61,564 nucleotides of DNA from Variovorax sp. WDL1 (GCF_001541225.1 NZ_LMTS01000027.1:35513-97076); one strand, 5' to 3'; positions 23,914 to 32,817 are shown, counted from the stretch's first letter. The notes: generated by a model not told the origin, from the sequence alone. Numbers and translations are program-made.

Positions 23914-24989
23914 GCGCCGGGCTTCTTTTTCGCCCCATACAAACGGGCATACATCGGCCCGACGATCAGCAGCACGGCCACCAGCCGGCACACCTGGAAG
24001 GCCGTCACGACCGGCACCCCCAACTGAAGCACCTTGGCGGTGATCGCCATCTCGGCGATGCCGCCCGGCGAAGTGCCGAGAACCAAGGTGGCCGGATGCA
24101 GCCCGGTGCCCCAGGCCAGCAGCCAGGCGAAGCCGGCGCACAGGACGATCATCCCCAGGGTTCCCATCGCCACCGTGGCCAGCCAGAGCGGCGCCGTGTG
24201 CAGGAACTCGCGGCTGAAGCGCACGCCCAGGCTGACCGCGATCACCAGCTGGGCCGCGTTCGACAACCACGCCGGCACGGCCGAGAGCGACTCGCCCGCC
24301 ACGGCGAAGCCCACGGACACCATCAAAGGCCCGATGAACCAGGGATTGGTGCGCCCCGCGAGCTGCATCGCCAGCCCGCCCATCCCGGTCGCCAGCGCCA
24401 GCAGGCCGAGCCCGACCCAGCGCACCTCGCGCGGCCCGGCCGCATGGAGTTCGAGCCCGTGGAGCCCGCTCCACTGCATGGCGAAGGGGATCGCCACCGT
24501 GACCAGCACCAGCCGCAGGCTGTGGGCTGCGGCCACCAGGTCGGTGCGCGCACCCGCCCGCTCGGCCAGCAGCGTCATCTCGGAGGCGCCGCCGATCGCG
24601 CCTGAGAAGTAAGTCGTGGCTCTCATGGAACGCGCCGGTACATGCGGCATGCGCTTGGCATGCACGGCATGCAACCAGCGGCCAAACAGCCAGCCCAGGC
24701 CAAGTGCCCAGGCGATCGCCAGCACGATGGCCCACCAGAGGCCGGCCACCAGCCCCACCATCTGGGGCGTGAAGTAGAGCCCCAGCGCCAGCCCGATCGC
24801 CCATTGCCCCGCGTTTCGCAGCGGCGTGTAGCTGGCCGTCGGCGCCCCGGCGATGGAAGCCAGCGAGACCGCCAGCAACGGTCCGATCATCCAGGGCAGC
24901 GGCGTGTGCAACGCGAGGCAGGCGCCGGCGGCCAAGAGCGCAAGCAACAGTGTCGCGAGGATGCGCAGCGTCGATCGAAGCGGGGGCAC
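23910..24989 (-). CDS. AbrB-type (AbrB duplication) integral membrane protein
   Basis: This is a highly hydrophobic protein with about ten membrane segments in two related halves, the AbrB-duplication layout. Paired motifs are PWMIGPLLAVSLASIAG in the first half and PWFIGPLMVSVGFAVAG in the second. Another pair is GAIGGASEMTLLAERAGAR and GTSPGGIAEMAITAKVLQLG. The family was originally named for ammonia monooxygenase/regulator-like proteins and is now seen as a putative transporter; the name does not imply DNA binding. No ATG fits; GTG at 24989 (359 residues) is the most plausible start, with no clear ribosome site. It is divergent from chaN. Confidence 0.75.
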   Translation of the reverse strand: MPPLRSTLRILATLLLALLAAGACLALHTPLPWMIGPLLAVSLASIAGAPTASYTPLRNAGQWAIGLALGLYFTPQMVGLVAGLWWAIVLAIAWALGLGWLFGRWLHAVHAKRMPHVPARSMRATTYFSGAIGGASEMTLLAERAGARTDLVAAAHSLRLVLVTVAIPFAMQWSGLHGLELHAAGPREVRWVGLGLLALATGMGGLAMQLAGRTNPWFIGPLMVSVGFAVAGESLSAVPAWLSNAAQLVIAVSLGVRFSREFLHTAPLWLATVAMGTLGMIVLCAGFAWLLAWGTGLHPATLVLGTSPGGIAEMAITAKVLQLGVPVVTAFQVCRLVAVLLIVGPMYARLYGAKKKPGA

Positions 24990-25051
24990 GGACAGGCGGA
25001 AGGGACGTTGGATGGCGACGCGGCGCGGCCGCCCTCGCGTAGTATGGCCCG

Positions 25052-25888
25052 ATGCTGCATTGCCCCCTGCTCTCGCCCGGTTGGCTGCCGTCCCTGCTGG
25101 CCGCGGCGCTGCTCGCCGGCTGCTCGGCACTGGGGCCGGCCGATGCGCCGGTCGCCCGCCGCGCCATGGCCCTGCTGCCGGCCGATGCACTGCTGCTGGG
25201 CGAACAGCACGACGCGCCCGAGCACCACGCGATCGAGCGCGAGACGGTGGAGGCATTGGCCGCGCGCGGGCGCCTGGCTGCACTGGCGATCGAGATGGCC
25301 GAGCAAGGCGGCAGCACAGCCCACCTCGGCCCCGCCGCGACCGAAGCCCAGGTGCAGACCGCCCTCGGCTGGAACGAGAAGGCCTGGCCCTGGAGCGCCT
25401 ACGGCCCCGCCGTGATGGCCGCGGTGCGCGCCGGCGTGCCGGTGCTCGGCGCCAACCTGCCGCGCGAGCGCATGAAGGACGCCATGGCCGACGTGTCGCT
25501 CGACGCGCAGCTTGGGGCCGAGGCACACAAGGCCCAGCAGGAGGCCGTGCGCAGCGGCCACTGCAACCTGCTGCCGGAGTCGCAGATCGGGCCGATGACG
25601 CGCATCCAGATCGCACGCGACCGCGCGATGGCGCAGACCATCGTCAAGGCGCGCGTGCCGGGCAAGACGGTGCTGTTGCTGAGCGGTGCCGGCCACACCG
25701 CCAAGGCGGTCGGCGTGCCGCAGCACCTGCCCAGCGATCTCGCGGTGAAGACGGTGCAGATGCACGCCGGCGACAGCCCGAACCCGCCGCGCGAGCCGGG
25801 CGCCTTCGATGCCGTGTGGCAGACGCCCGCGTTGCCGGAAAAGGACTATTGCGCGGCCCTCCGGGCGCAGACCGGGCCCAGGAGCTGA
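25052..25888 (+). CDS. chaN: ChaN-family haem-binding lipoprotein
   Basis: The 278-residue protein has a lipoprotein signal with lipobox LLAGC (Cys near residue 24), so it is anchored in a membrane facing the periplasm. The ChaN core follows: LPADALLLGEQHDAPEHHAIE near residues 42-62, ALAIEMAEQG, and a C-terminal TVLLLSGAGHTAKAVGVPQHL stretch. ChaN of Campylobacter binds paired haem groups and is iron-regulated. A haem role here is by analogy; no haem-uptake genes lie next to it and no Fur box was identified. Confidence 0.8.
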   Translation: MLHCPLLSPGWLPSLLAAALLAGCSALGPADAPVARRAMALLPADALLLGEQHDAPEHHAIERETVEALAARGRLAALAIEMAEQGGSTAHLGPAATEAQVQTALGWNEKAWPWSAYGPAVMAAVRAGVPVLGANLPRERMKDAMADVSLDAQLGAEAHKAQQEAVRSGHCNLLPESQIGPMTRIQIARDRAMAQTIVKARVPGKTVLLLSGAGHTAKAVGVPQHLPSDLAVKTVQMHAGDSPNPPREPGAFDAVWQTPALPEKDYCAALRAQTGPRS

Positions 25889-25925
25889 AGGACTCGCAAG
25901 ACGCGAATGACGCGCCGATCCGGAT

Positions 25926-27260
25926 TCAGGCGTTCTTCCGGATCGAGTCCGCCAGCGTGTTGACCAGCGTGTCGATGTGCGACTTCTCCACCACGAAGGG
26001 CGGCGCGATCACGATCACGTCGCCGGCCGGCCGCACCAGCGAGCCCTTGTGGAAGCAATCCAGGAAAATGTCATACGCACGCTTGCCCGGTGCGTCGGCG
26101 ATCGGCGCAAACTCCACCGCCGCGGCCAGCCCGAGGCTGCGGATGCCGATCACGTTGGGCAGGCCCTTGAACGTGCCGTGGAAGGCATCGCCCAGCACCT
26201 TGCCCATCTCACCGGCGCGCGCGAAGAGCTTTTCCTGCTGCAGCAACTCGAGCGTCGCGATCGCCGCGGCGCAGGCCACCGGGTGGCCCGAGTAGGTGTA
26301 GCCGTGGAAGAATTCCACCACGTGCTCGGGGGCCGAGGTGTTCATCATCGTGTCGTAGAGCTTGTCGCGGCAGATCACGCCGCCCAGCGGGATCACGCCG
26401 TTGGTCACGCACTTGGCGAAGTTCAGCATGTCGGGCACCACGCCGTAGAAGTCCGACGCGAAGTTCGTGCCCATGCGGCCGAAGCCGGTGATGACCTCGT
26501 CGAAGATCAGCAGGATGCCGTGCTTGTCGCAGATCTCGCGCAGCTTCTGCAGGTAGCCCTTGGGCGGCAGGTACCAGCCCGCAGAGCCTGCTATCGGCTC
26601 CACGATGATTGCGGCCACATTGCTCGGGTCGTGCAGCGGCAGGATGCGCTGCTCCAGGTCGGCCAGCGCATCCTCGGCCCAGACCGGCTCCTCGTTGTGG
26701 ATGTAGGCGTGATTCACCGGATCGTGGATGAAGCGCATGTGGTCCACCCGCGGCAGGAAGGCCGAGCCGAACACCTTGCGGTTGCCCGGGATGCCGCCCA
26801 CCGACATGCCGCCGAAGCCCACGCCGTGGTAGCCCTTCTCGCGGCCGATGAAGACGTTGCGATGCCCTTCGCCGCGCGCGCGGTGGTAGGCCAGCGCCAC
26901 CTTCAGCGAGGTGTCCGCCGCCTCGCTGCCCGAGTTGCAGAACAGCACCTTGTCGAGGTCGCCGGGCGCCATTGCGGCGATCATCTCTGCCGCCTTGAAG
27001 GCCTTGTCGTTGCTGACCTGGAAGGCCGTCGCGTAGTCGAGCGTGTCCAGCTGCTTCTTGATCGCCTCGTTGATGGGCTTGCGGTTGTGGCCCGCGCCCA
27101 CGCACCAGAGCGAGGAGATGCCGTCGATCACCTTGCGCCCGTCGTGCGTGGTGAACTCCATGCCGTCGGCGGCGACGAAGACGCGCGGATCCTTGCGGAA
27201 ATGGCGGTTGGGGGTGAAGGGCAACCACTGGTTGTCCATGCTGAAGTCGTTGTAGGCCAT
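25926..27260 (-). CDS. Class III PLP aminotransferase (omega-amino acid:pyruvate type)
   Basis: The 444-residue enzyme starts MAYNDFSMDNQWLPFTPNRH, as in beta-alanine/omega-amino-acid:pyruvate aminotransferases. Class III PLP features are present: GSEAADTSLKVALAYHRARG in the N-terminal domain, then LLIFDEVITGFGRMGTNFAS with the PLP-contacting Asp, then FAKCVTNGVIPLGGVICRD with the Schiff-base Lys in AKCVTNG. It moves amino groups from omega-amines or beta-alanine to pyruvate. I use the ATG at 27260; an in-frame upstream start at 27338 adds a Pro/Arg-rich stretch not seen in the family. It is divergent from purU. Confidence 0.9.
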   Translation of the reverse strand: MAYNDFSMDNQWLPFTPNRHFRKDPRVFVAADGMEFTTHDGRKVIDGISSLWCVGAGHNRKPINEAIKKQLDTLDYATAFQVSNDKAFKAAEMIAAMAPGDLDKVLFCNSGSEAADTSLKVALAYHRARGEGHRNVFIGREKGYHGVGFGGMSVGGIPGNRKVFGSAFLPRVDHMRFIHDPVNHAYIHNEEPVWAEDALADLEQRILPLHDPSNVAAIIVEPIAGSAGWYLPPKGYLQKLREICDKHGILLIFDEVITGFGRMGTNFASDFYGVVPDMLNFAKCVTNGVIPLGGVICRDKLYDTMMNTSAPEHVVEFFHGYTYSGHPVACAAAIATLELLQQEKLFARAGEMGKVLGDAFHGTFKGLPNVIGIRSLGLAAAVEFAPIADAPGKRAYDIFLDCFHKGSLVRPAGDVIVIAPPFVVEKSHIDTLVNTLADSIRKNA

Positions 27261-27349
27261 CTGGGTCGCTCCTGCAGGGTGGACGCTGGGGGAAGGGCAT
27301 TTTGGCACCGGCCGCGTTCCTCGGCAGCCCTGCGACAATCCTGCCCCTT

Positions 27350-28198
27350 ATGACCCCCGCGTACATCCTCACCCTTTCCTGCCCCGACCGCACCGGCATC
27401 GTCCACGCCGTGTCCGGCTTCCTGCTCGAGCGCGGCGGCAACATCGAAGAAGCGGCGCAGTACAACGACCACGGCACGGGCCTGTTCTTCATGCGCGTGC
27501 GCTTCGCCTGCGCCGACCACGGCGAAGCGGCGCTGCGCGAGCAGATCGGGGGCCTGGCTGCGAGCTTCGGCATGCGCTGGAAGCTGCACGTGGCGGCCGA
27601 GCCGATGAAGACGGTGATCCTGGTCAGCAAGGAAGGCCACTGCCTCAACGACCTGCTGTTCCGCTGGAAGAGCGGCCTGCTCTCGATCGACGTGCGCGCC
27701 ATCGTCTCGAACCACCGCGACTTCTACCAGCTGGCCGCCAGCTACAACGTGCCTTTCCACCACATTCCGGTAACGGCCGCCACCAAGGCCCAGGCCGAGG
27801 CGAAGCAGCTGGAGATCATCGAGGCCGAGGGCGCCGAGCTGGTGGTGCTGGCGCGCTACATGCAGATCCTCAGCAACGACCTGTGCACCCAGCTCGCCGG
27901 CCGCGCGATCAACATCCACCACTCCTTCCTGCCCAGCTTCAAGGGCGCCAAGCCCTACTACCAGGCGCACGACCGCGGCGTGAAGCTGATCGGCGCCACC
28001 GCCCACTACGTGACGGCCGACCTCGACGAGGGCCCGATCATCGAGCAGGACGTGGAGCGCTCCGACCATACCGACACGGTCGAGGACCTCACCGCCCGCG
28101 GCCGCGACACCGAGACCCAGGTGCTGGCCCGGGCCGTGAAGTGGCACAGCGAACACCGGGTGCTGCTCAACGGGCACCGCACGGTCGTCTTCAAGTAG
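27350..28198 (+). CDS. purU: Formyltetrahydrofolate deformylase
   Basis: PurU hydrolyses 10-formyl-THF to THF and formate, balancing one-carbon pools. The 282-residue protein has an N-terminal ACT domain (residues 1-80: ILTLSCPDRTGIVHAVSGFL) and a C-terminal formyltransferase-like domain with the catalytic stretch INIHHSFLPSFKGAKPYYQA and the following Asp in DLDEGPIIEQD. Length and motifs are normal. In other bacteria PurU is often linked to glycine or one-carbon breakdown. The GlcD-like gene starts 34 bases later on the same strand. Confidence 0.93.
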   Translation: MTPAYILTLSCPDRTGIVHAVSGFLLERGGNIEEAAQYNDHGTGLFFMRVRFACADHGEAALREQIGGLAASFGMRWKLHVAAEPMKTVILVSKEGHCLNDLLFRWKSGLLSIDVRAIVSNHRDFYQLAASYNVPFHHIPVTAATKAQAEAKQLEIIEAEGAELVVLARYMQILSNDLCTQLAGRAINIHHSFLPSFKGAKPYYQAHDRGVKLIGATAHYVTADLDEGPIIEQDVERSDHTDTVEDLTARGRDTETQVLARAVKWHSEHRVLLNGHRTVVFK

Positions 28199-28232
28199 CA
28201 CGCGCCGCGGCCCTTGCCGTAGAGTCGGGTCC

Positions 28233-29738
28233 ATGAACGCGCCCACGACGACCACCCACCGCGGCCTGCTGCAGGCTTCCGAACGCCAGGCCGAGGTGGT
28301 CCGCGCACTGCAGGCACGCCTGCCCGCCCATGCACTGATCTGGCAGCCCGAGGACACCACGCCCTACGAATGCGACGGCCTCACCGCCTACCGCCAGCGC
28401 CCGCTGGCGGTGGCCCTGCCCGAGACCGAGGGGCAAGTGCAGGCCGTGCTCCAGACCTGCCACGCGCTCGGCGTGCCGGTGGTGGCGCGCGGCGCAGGCA
28501 CCGGGCTCTCGGGCGGCGCGATGCCGCATGCGATGGGCGTCACGCTCTCGCTCGCCAAGTTCAACAACATCCTGAAGGTCGACCCGGTCAGCCGCACCGC
28601 CGTGGTCCAGTGCGGCGTGCGCAACCTCGCGATCAGCGAGGCGGCCGCGCCCTTCAATCTCTACTACGCGCCTGATCCCTCGAGCCAGATCGCCTGCACC
28701 ATCGGCGGCAACGTGGCCGAGAACTCGGGCGGCGTGCACTGCCTCAAGTACGGCCTGACGCTGCACAACGTGCTGCGCGTGCGTGGCTTCACTGCCGAGG
28801 GCGAGGCGGTCGAGTTCGGCAGCGAGGCGCTGGACTGCGCGGGGCTCGACCTGCTGGCCCTTGTGGTGGGCAGCGAAGGCATGCTGGCCGTCACCACCGA
28901 GGTCACGGTCAAGCTGGTGCCCAAGCCGCAGTTGGCGCGCTGCATCATGGCCAGCTTCGACGACGTGCGCAAAGCCGGCGATGCGGTGGCGGCGGTGATC
29001 GCGGCCGGCATCATCCCGGCCGGCCTCGAGATGATGGACAAGCCGATGACGGCCGCGGTCGAGGACTTCGTGCGCGCCGGCTACGACCTCGAGGCGGCGG
29101 CGATCCTCCTGTGCGAATCCGACGGCACGCCCGAGGAGGTGGAGGAAGAGATCGGCCGCATGAGCGACGTGCTGCGGGCCTCGGGCGCAACCGGGATCTC
29201 GGTGAGCACGAGCGAGGAGGAACGCCTGAAGTTCTGGAGCGGGCGCAAGAACGCCTTCCCGGCATCGGGCCGCATCAGTCCCGACTATATGTGCCTCGAT
29301 TCGACCATCCCGCGCAAGCGCCTGGCCGACATCCTGCTGGCGATCCAGCAGATGGAGATCAAGTACAACCTGCGCTGCTGCAACGTGTTCCACGCGGGCG
29401 ACGGCAACCTGCATCCGCTGGTGCTGTTCGACGCCAACGACCCCGACGAGCTGCACCGCTGCGAGCTCTTCGGCGCCGACATCCTGGAGACCAGCGTGGC
29501 GATGGGCGGCACGGTATCGGGGGAACACGGCGTGGGCGTCGAGAAGCTCAACAGCATGTGCGTGCAGTTCACGGCCGCGGAAAACGAGCAGATGTTCGGG
29601 GTCAAGCGCGCCTTCGACCCGGCGGGCCTGCTCAATCCGGGCAAGACCATCCCGACGCTGCAGCGCTGCGCCGAGTACGGCAAGCAGGTGTTCCGTGCTG
29701 GGCAGCCGATGCCGCACGCCGAACTGCCCCGCTTCTGA
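28233..29738 (+). CDS. glcD: FAD-linked 2-hydroxyacid dehydrogenase (GlcD-like)
   Basis: The 501-residue flavoprotein has a PCMH-type FAD domain with PVVARGAGTGLSGGAMPHAM near residues 85-110 and CTIGGNVAENSGGVHCLKYG near 150-170. The C-terminal cap contains CNVFHAGDGNLHPLVLFDAN and SGEHGVGVEKLN. This is the layout of glycolate oxidase subunit GlcD and D-lactate dehydrogenases, which oxidise 2-hydroxyacids. GlcE and GlcF genes do not follow; lrgA and lrgB do, which suggests a lone enzyme with a transporter for its substrate. Glycolate versus D-lactate cannot be decided from sequence. Confidence 0.85.
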   Translation: MNAPTTTTHRGLLQASERQAEVVRALQARLPAHALIWQPEDTTPYECDGLTAYRQRPLAVALPETEGQVQAVLQTCHALGVPVVARGAGTGLSGGAMPHAMGVTLSLAKFNNILKVDPVSRTAVVQCGVRNLAISEAAAPFNLYYAPDPSSQIACTIGGNVAENSGGVHCLKYGLTLHNVLRVRGFTAEGEAVEFGSEALDCAGLDLLALVVGSEGMLAVTTEVTVKLVPKPQLARCIMASFDDVRKAGDAVAAVIAAGIIPAGLEMMDKPMTAAVEDFVRAGYDLEAAAILLCESDGTPEEVEEEIGRMSDVLRASGATGISVSTSEEERLKFWSGRKNAFPASGRISPDYMCLDSTIPRKRLADILLAIQQMEIKYNLRCCNVFHAGDGNLHPLVLFDANDPDELHRCELFGADILETSVAMGGTVSGEHGVGVEKLNSMCVQFTAAENEQMFGVKRAFDPAGLLNPGKTIPTLQRCAEYGKQVFRAGQPMPHAELPRF

Positions 29739-29740
29739 CG

Positions 29741-30100
29741 ATGAAGGGGCTGCGCGGCCTGGCCTGGCTTCTGGTCCTGCAATCGATCGGCGAACTGCTG
29801 TCGCGAGGGCTTTCTCTTCCGCTGCCCGGACCTGTGCTGGGACTGGTTCTGCTGCTCGCCGCGCTCAGATTCGAGCCTGTGCGCGAGCCGGTGGCCGAAT
29901 GCGCGAACTTCCTGCTCTCGCACCTGTCGCTGCTGTTCATCCCGGTCGGCGTGGGCGTGATGACGCACCTCGCACTGCTCGCGCAATATGGCGGCCGCAT
30001 GCTGTTCGTGATCGTGCTGTCGACCTGGATCGGGCTGGCCGTGACGGCCACGGTGCTCTACTGGCCCGGTCGCAAGCGCGGCGGCGAGGCGGAGCGCTGA
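29741..30100 (+). CDS. lrgA: CidA/LrgA-family membrane protein
   Basis: The 119-residue protein has four hydrophobic segments and the LrgA/CidA pattern: PLPGPVLGLVLLLAALRF near residues 27-44, then SLLFIPVGVGVMTHLALL and a C-terminal TATVLYWPGRKR. It starts 2 bases after the glcD stop, and lrgB follows after 3 bases, so the three are almost certainly one operon. LrgA-LrgB pairs were first described as holin-like. Newer work supports transport of pyruvate, glycolate or related acids (plant PLGG1 is a fused LrgAB), which fits the GlcD neighbour. Confidence 0.87.
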   Translation: MKGLRGLAWLLVLQSIGELLSRGLSLPLPGPVLGLVLLLAALRFEPVREPVAECANFLLSHLSLLFIPVGVGVMTHLALLAQYGGRMLFVIVLSTWIGLAVTATVLYWPGRKRGGEAER

Positions 30101-30103
30101 CCC

Positions 30104-30832
30104 ATGCCGCGCTTCGTCGAACTGTGGATCTATCTCTCGGCCACGCCGCTCTTCGGCCTCACGGCCACGCTGGTGACCTACCTGCTCGCGAATGCGGCCT
30201 ACACGCGGCTGGGCAGCGCGCCCTGGGCCAATCCCGTGCTGTGGTCGGTGATCGCGCTGGCCGGCGGCCTGCTGGCGACCGGGGTGGACTACCCCAGCTA
30301 TTTCGCGGGCGCGCAGTTCATCCATTTCCTGCTCGGCCCCGCGGTGGTCGCGCTGGCCTGGCCGCTGTGGCAACGGCGCGCCGAGCTCAAGGCGCGCTTC
30401 GGCCGGCTGCTGCTGGCGGCGCTGCTGGGCGGCATTGCCGCGAGCGCCTCGGCCGTGGCGCTGGCGTGGGTGGTGGGGCTGCCGCACGACGTGGTGCTTT
30501 CGCTGGCGCCCAAATCGGTCACCGCGCCGGTGGCCATGGGCATCTCGGAGAAGATCGGCGGCATCCCTGCGTTGTCGGCGGTGTTCGCGGTGCTGACCGG
30601 CATGATCGGCGCGCTCTCGGGCAAGTACCTCTTCGATGCCCTGCGCATCGGCACCGACCCCGACGGCTTCGCAGCGCGCGGCTTCGCGCTCGGCACGACC
30701 GCCCACGGCATCGGCGCCGCGCGCGCGCTGCACGTGGATGCGGATGCGGGGGCCTACGCGGGACTCGCGCTGGGGATGCAGGTGGTGCTGGCGGCGCTGC
30801 TGATGCCGCTGGTGTTCAGCATGCTTCGCTGA
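30104..30832 (+). CDS. lrgB: LrgB-family membrane protein (small-organic-acid transport partner)
   Basis: The 242-residue membrane protein has about six to seven hydrophobic segments. Typical LrgB motifs are DYPSYFAGAQFIHFLLGPAV (near residues 62-82) and LAPKSVTAPVAMGISEKIGG (130-150), followed by GTTAHGIGAARAL near the end. It is 3 bases behind lrgA. By homology with PLGG1 and bacterial LrgAB it may export or import glycolate, glycerate or lactate made or used by the adjacent flavoenzyme; this is inference. A strong bidirectional terminator ends the operon. Confidence 0.88.
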   Translation: MPRFVELWIYLSATPLFGLTATLVTYLLANAAYTRLGSAPWANPVLWSVIALAGGLLATGVDYPSYFAGAQFIHFLLGPAVVALAWPLWQRRAELKARFGRLLLAALLGGIAASASAVALAWVVGLPHDVVLSLAPKSVTAPVAMGISEKIGGIPALSAVFAVLTGMIGALSGKYLFDALRIGTDPDGFAARGFALGTTAHGIGAARALHVDADAGAYAGLALGMQVVLAALLMPLVFSMLR

Positions 30833-30840
30833 ATGCTCCG

Positions 30841-30881
30841 CCAGAAGAAAAAACGCCCGCGACGCGGGCGTTTCCTTCTGG
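30841..30881. terminator. Bidirectional intrinsic terminator between lrgB and the TSP3-repeat gene
   Basis: AAACGCCCGC (30851-30860), a GAC loop and GCGGGCGTTT (30864-30873) form a perfect 10-pair stem. It is extended by CCAGAAG (30841-30847) with CTTCTGG (30875-30881), and A and T runs flank the GC core. It lies between two convergent stop codons and can serve both strands. Confidence 0.85.
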
Positions 30882-30887
30882 CTCGTA

Positions 30888-31343
30888 TCAGCTGCGGTTC
30901 GGATTGTTGGGACGGTCGTCGCGGCGGTTGGGCACACCGTCGTTGTCGCGGTCGCGGTCGTAGCGGTTGGGCACGCCGTCGTTGTCGCGGTCACGGTCGT
31001 AGCGGTTCGGCACGCCGTCGCGATCGCGGTCCCAGCGGCCGCGGTTGTATTCCCAGCGCCCATCCCGCTCACGCCATCCCGGCGCACGGTAGGCATAGCC
31101 CGGCCGGGCGCGGACCCAGGCGCCGCGCACCCAGACGTGGCGCCCGCGCTGCCACTCGTAGTGGCCAGGTGCCCACACATAGCCACGGCGCGGCGGCGGC
31201 ACGCGCTCGTAGCGCGGAGGCGGCGGCGGGGTCTGGATGATGATCGCGGGCTGGGCCTGCGCGGTGGTCGGGACCATCACGGCGGTGCCCACCGACAGGA
31301 TCGACGCGGCGCCTACGGCAAGAGAAATCGCGAGTTTTTTCAT
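30888..31343 (-). CDS. Secreted YXWGXW-type protein with thrombospondin-3-like acidic repeats
   Basis: The 151-residue protein has a Sec signal (residues 1-31, cleaved after AQA), a Pro-rich link (IIIQTPPPPPRYERVPPP) and Trp/Tyr-rich repeats (RRGYVWAPGHYEWQ; RHVWVRGAWVRARPGYAYR) of the YXWGXW type. The tail carries three 13-residue copies of a D-x-D-x-DGVPNRYD pattern. The acidic copies resemble calcium-binding TSP3 repeats, although the many arginines make the tail more basic than usual. It is probably periplasmic or surface-exposed. The function is unknown. Confidence 0.75.
   Translation of the reverse strand: MKKLAISLAVGAASILSVGTAVMVPTTAQAQPAIIIQTPPPPPRYERVPPPRRGYVWAPGHYEWQRGRHVWVRGAWVRARPGYAYRAPGWRERDGRWEYNRGRWDRDRDGVPNRYDRDRDNDGVPNRYDRDRDNDGVPNRRDDRPNNPNRS
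30924..31040 (-). repeat. Three tandem 39-base repeats within the TSP3-like tail
   Basis: Near-identical 39-base units begin at 30924, 30963 and 31002 (for example GCGGTTGGGCACGCCGTCG at each start). Each encodes one 13-residue GVPNRYDRDRDND-type repeat. The third unit is more diverged. Such runs can change copy number by slippage. Confidence 0.85.
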
Positions 31344-31460
31344 GGGGATGCCCTCATGAGTTGTTGGAGCCTTCATCCTCCCGTGACCGTGTGAAGCGCG
31401 TGTAAGCCCGGCCCGCAGCCTTTTGTAAACGGGTGTCGCTTTTTGTTGCAAACGAGGGTG

Positions 31461-32759
31461 CTATTCGGTCAGCTCGCGCAGGTCGACTGCATCGCCCATG
31501 GCCGCATAGCCGGCAGGGCCGGGGTGCAGGTGGTCGCCGCTGTCGTACAGCGGATTCATGGCGGCAGGATCGGCGGCGTCGCGCAGCGCCTGATCGAAAT
31601 CCACCACCGCATCGACGTCCTGGCGGCCGCGGATCCAGCGGTTCAGGGCCTGCCGGCGCAGCTCCTTCTCTTCGCTCCAATAGGCAGCGCCCTTGAAAGG
31701 CGTGATCGTGCCCAGCAGCACCTTCACAACCCGCTCGCGCGCCTGTCCTATCAGTTGCTGCAGCCCGGCTGCCAGCTGCTCGGTGCTGGCCGGGCGGAAG
31801 GCCGGCGACAGGCCCTGCATCGCAACCGGCAGGCTGACGCCGAGGTCGTTGATGCCGATGAGAATCAGCACGTGCGTCACGCCGCTCTGCCCCAGCGCAT
31901 CGCGCCGGAAGCGATCGACGCCGCGCGGGCCCGTGCCGTCCACGAGCAGCCGGTTGCCGCCGATGCCGGCATTGATCACCGCGAAGCCGCCCTGCATGCC
32001 CGTCTGCTCGCGCAGGCGCTGGGCCAGCCGGTCCGGATAGCTCGCCGGCGAGACCTCACCGTTGCCGGTGCCCTGGGTGATCGAGTCGCCGAAGGCCACC
32101 ACCACGCGCGGCGTGGCTTGCACGGCGATATCGAGACCCGTCACGATGTGTGCCATCGGCGAAGGGGTGGCGCCGCGCCAGTTGGCACGCATGACCGCAG
32201 CGTCCGGCGTCATCACCGTCGGGCCCAGCGCATGCACGGTGCCGAAGGGCGTACCGGCTGGTATCTGGTAGCTGACGGCCACCGTCCGGCCCGCCGGGAT
32301 GGCAAGCGAAGCACCATCGCTCCAGACCTCGCGGCCGGGTGCGATCAGGACGCTGATCCGCCCTCCGAACCGCAGGCGCTGCAGGGTGGCCGGCGCCACT
32401 GCGTCGGCGCCGGCGGCGAGCCCCACGCTGGCCTCCATGATGCGCAGCGGCTGCCGTCCGAACAGGTTCGAGAAGCGCACGCGCACGCGCTCGCCGCCCA
32501 GGGCCGACACCACCAGCTGGCGCAGGCTCTGCCCTTCGAAGCGCTGCTGCCTGGCGGGCATCGCCGGCAAGCCTGGGAACAGCGGCGCCGGCAGGTAGTC
32601 GAGCGGCGCCGCGGCCCAGCTGGCGGCCCAGCGCGGCGCTTGCACCGCCTTCGGCTGCGCGCGCAGGGGTAGCGGAAGGGTGGCCAGCAGCCCCAGGCCC
32701 GCGCATCCCGCGAGCCCGGCCTGGGCGAATCGTCGTCGTGTCAACAGGTCCGTGCGCAA
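31461..32759 (-). CDS. SGNH/GDSL-family hydrolase, probably Tat-exported
   Basis: The SGNH hydrolase motifs are clear: VVVAFGDSITQGTGNG (nucleophile Ser), GIGGNRLLVDG, HVLILIGINDLG, and SGDHLHPGPAGYAAMG with the Asp/His pair. The N-terminus contains LTRRRFAQAGLAGCAGLGLL, a twin-arginine-like signal. Family members are esterases or lipases acting on acyl or carbohydrate esters. The start is uncertain: no ATG fits between the upstream stop and the Tat motif. TTG 32759 gives about 432 residues. ATG 32873 would overlap the carboxylase gene by 56 bases and add an unlikely Pro/Arg-rich stretch. It lies directly downstream of the carboxylase, so export and hydrolysis of an ester for that pathway is possible. 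Confidence 0.8.
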   Translation of the reverse strand: MRTDLLTRRRFAQAGLAGCAGLGLLATLPLPLRAQPKAVQAPRWAASWAAAPLDYLPAPLFPGLPAMPARQQRFEGQSLRQLVVSALGGERVRVRFSNLFGRQPLRIMEASVGLAAGADAVAPATLQRLRFGGRISVLIAPGREVWSDGASLAIPAGRTVAVSYQIPAGTPFGTVHALGPTVMTPDAAVMRANWRGATPSPMAHIVTGLDIAVQATPRVVVAFGDSITQGTGNGEVSPASYPDRLAQRLREQTGMQGGFAVINAGIGGNRLLVDGTGPRGVDRFRRDALGQSGVTHVLILIGINDLGVSLPVAMQGLSPAFRPASTEQLAAGLQQLIGQARERVVKVLLGTITPFKGAAYWSEEKELRRQALNRWIRGRQDVDAVVDFDQALRDAADPAAMNPLYDSGDHLHPGPAGYAAMGDAVDLRELTE

Positions 32760-32817
32760 GCGGGGCAGTTTACGCAGGCCCTCGGGCGCCGGTGTGTCGG
32801 ACGCCGGCGCGTGAGGG

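Noticed and set aside
23910..24989. AbrB-type protein as a DNA-binding regulator
   Set aside because: The product is a ten-segment membrane protein of the AbrB-duplication type. The name overlap with the transition-state regulator AbrB is accidental.
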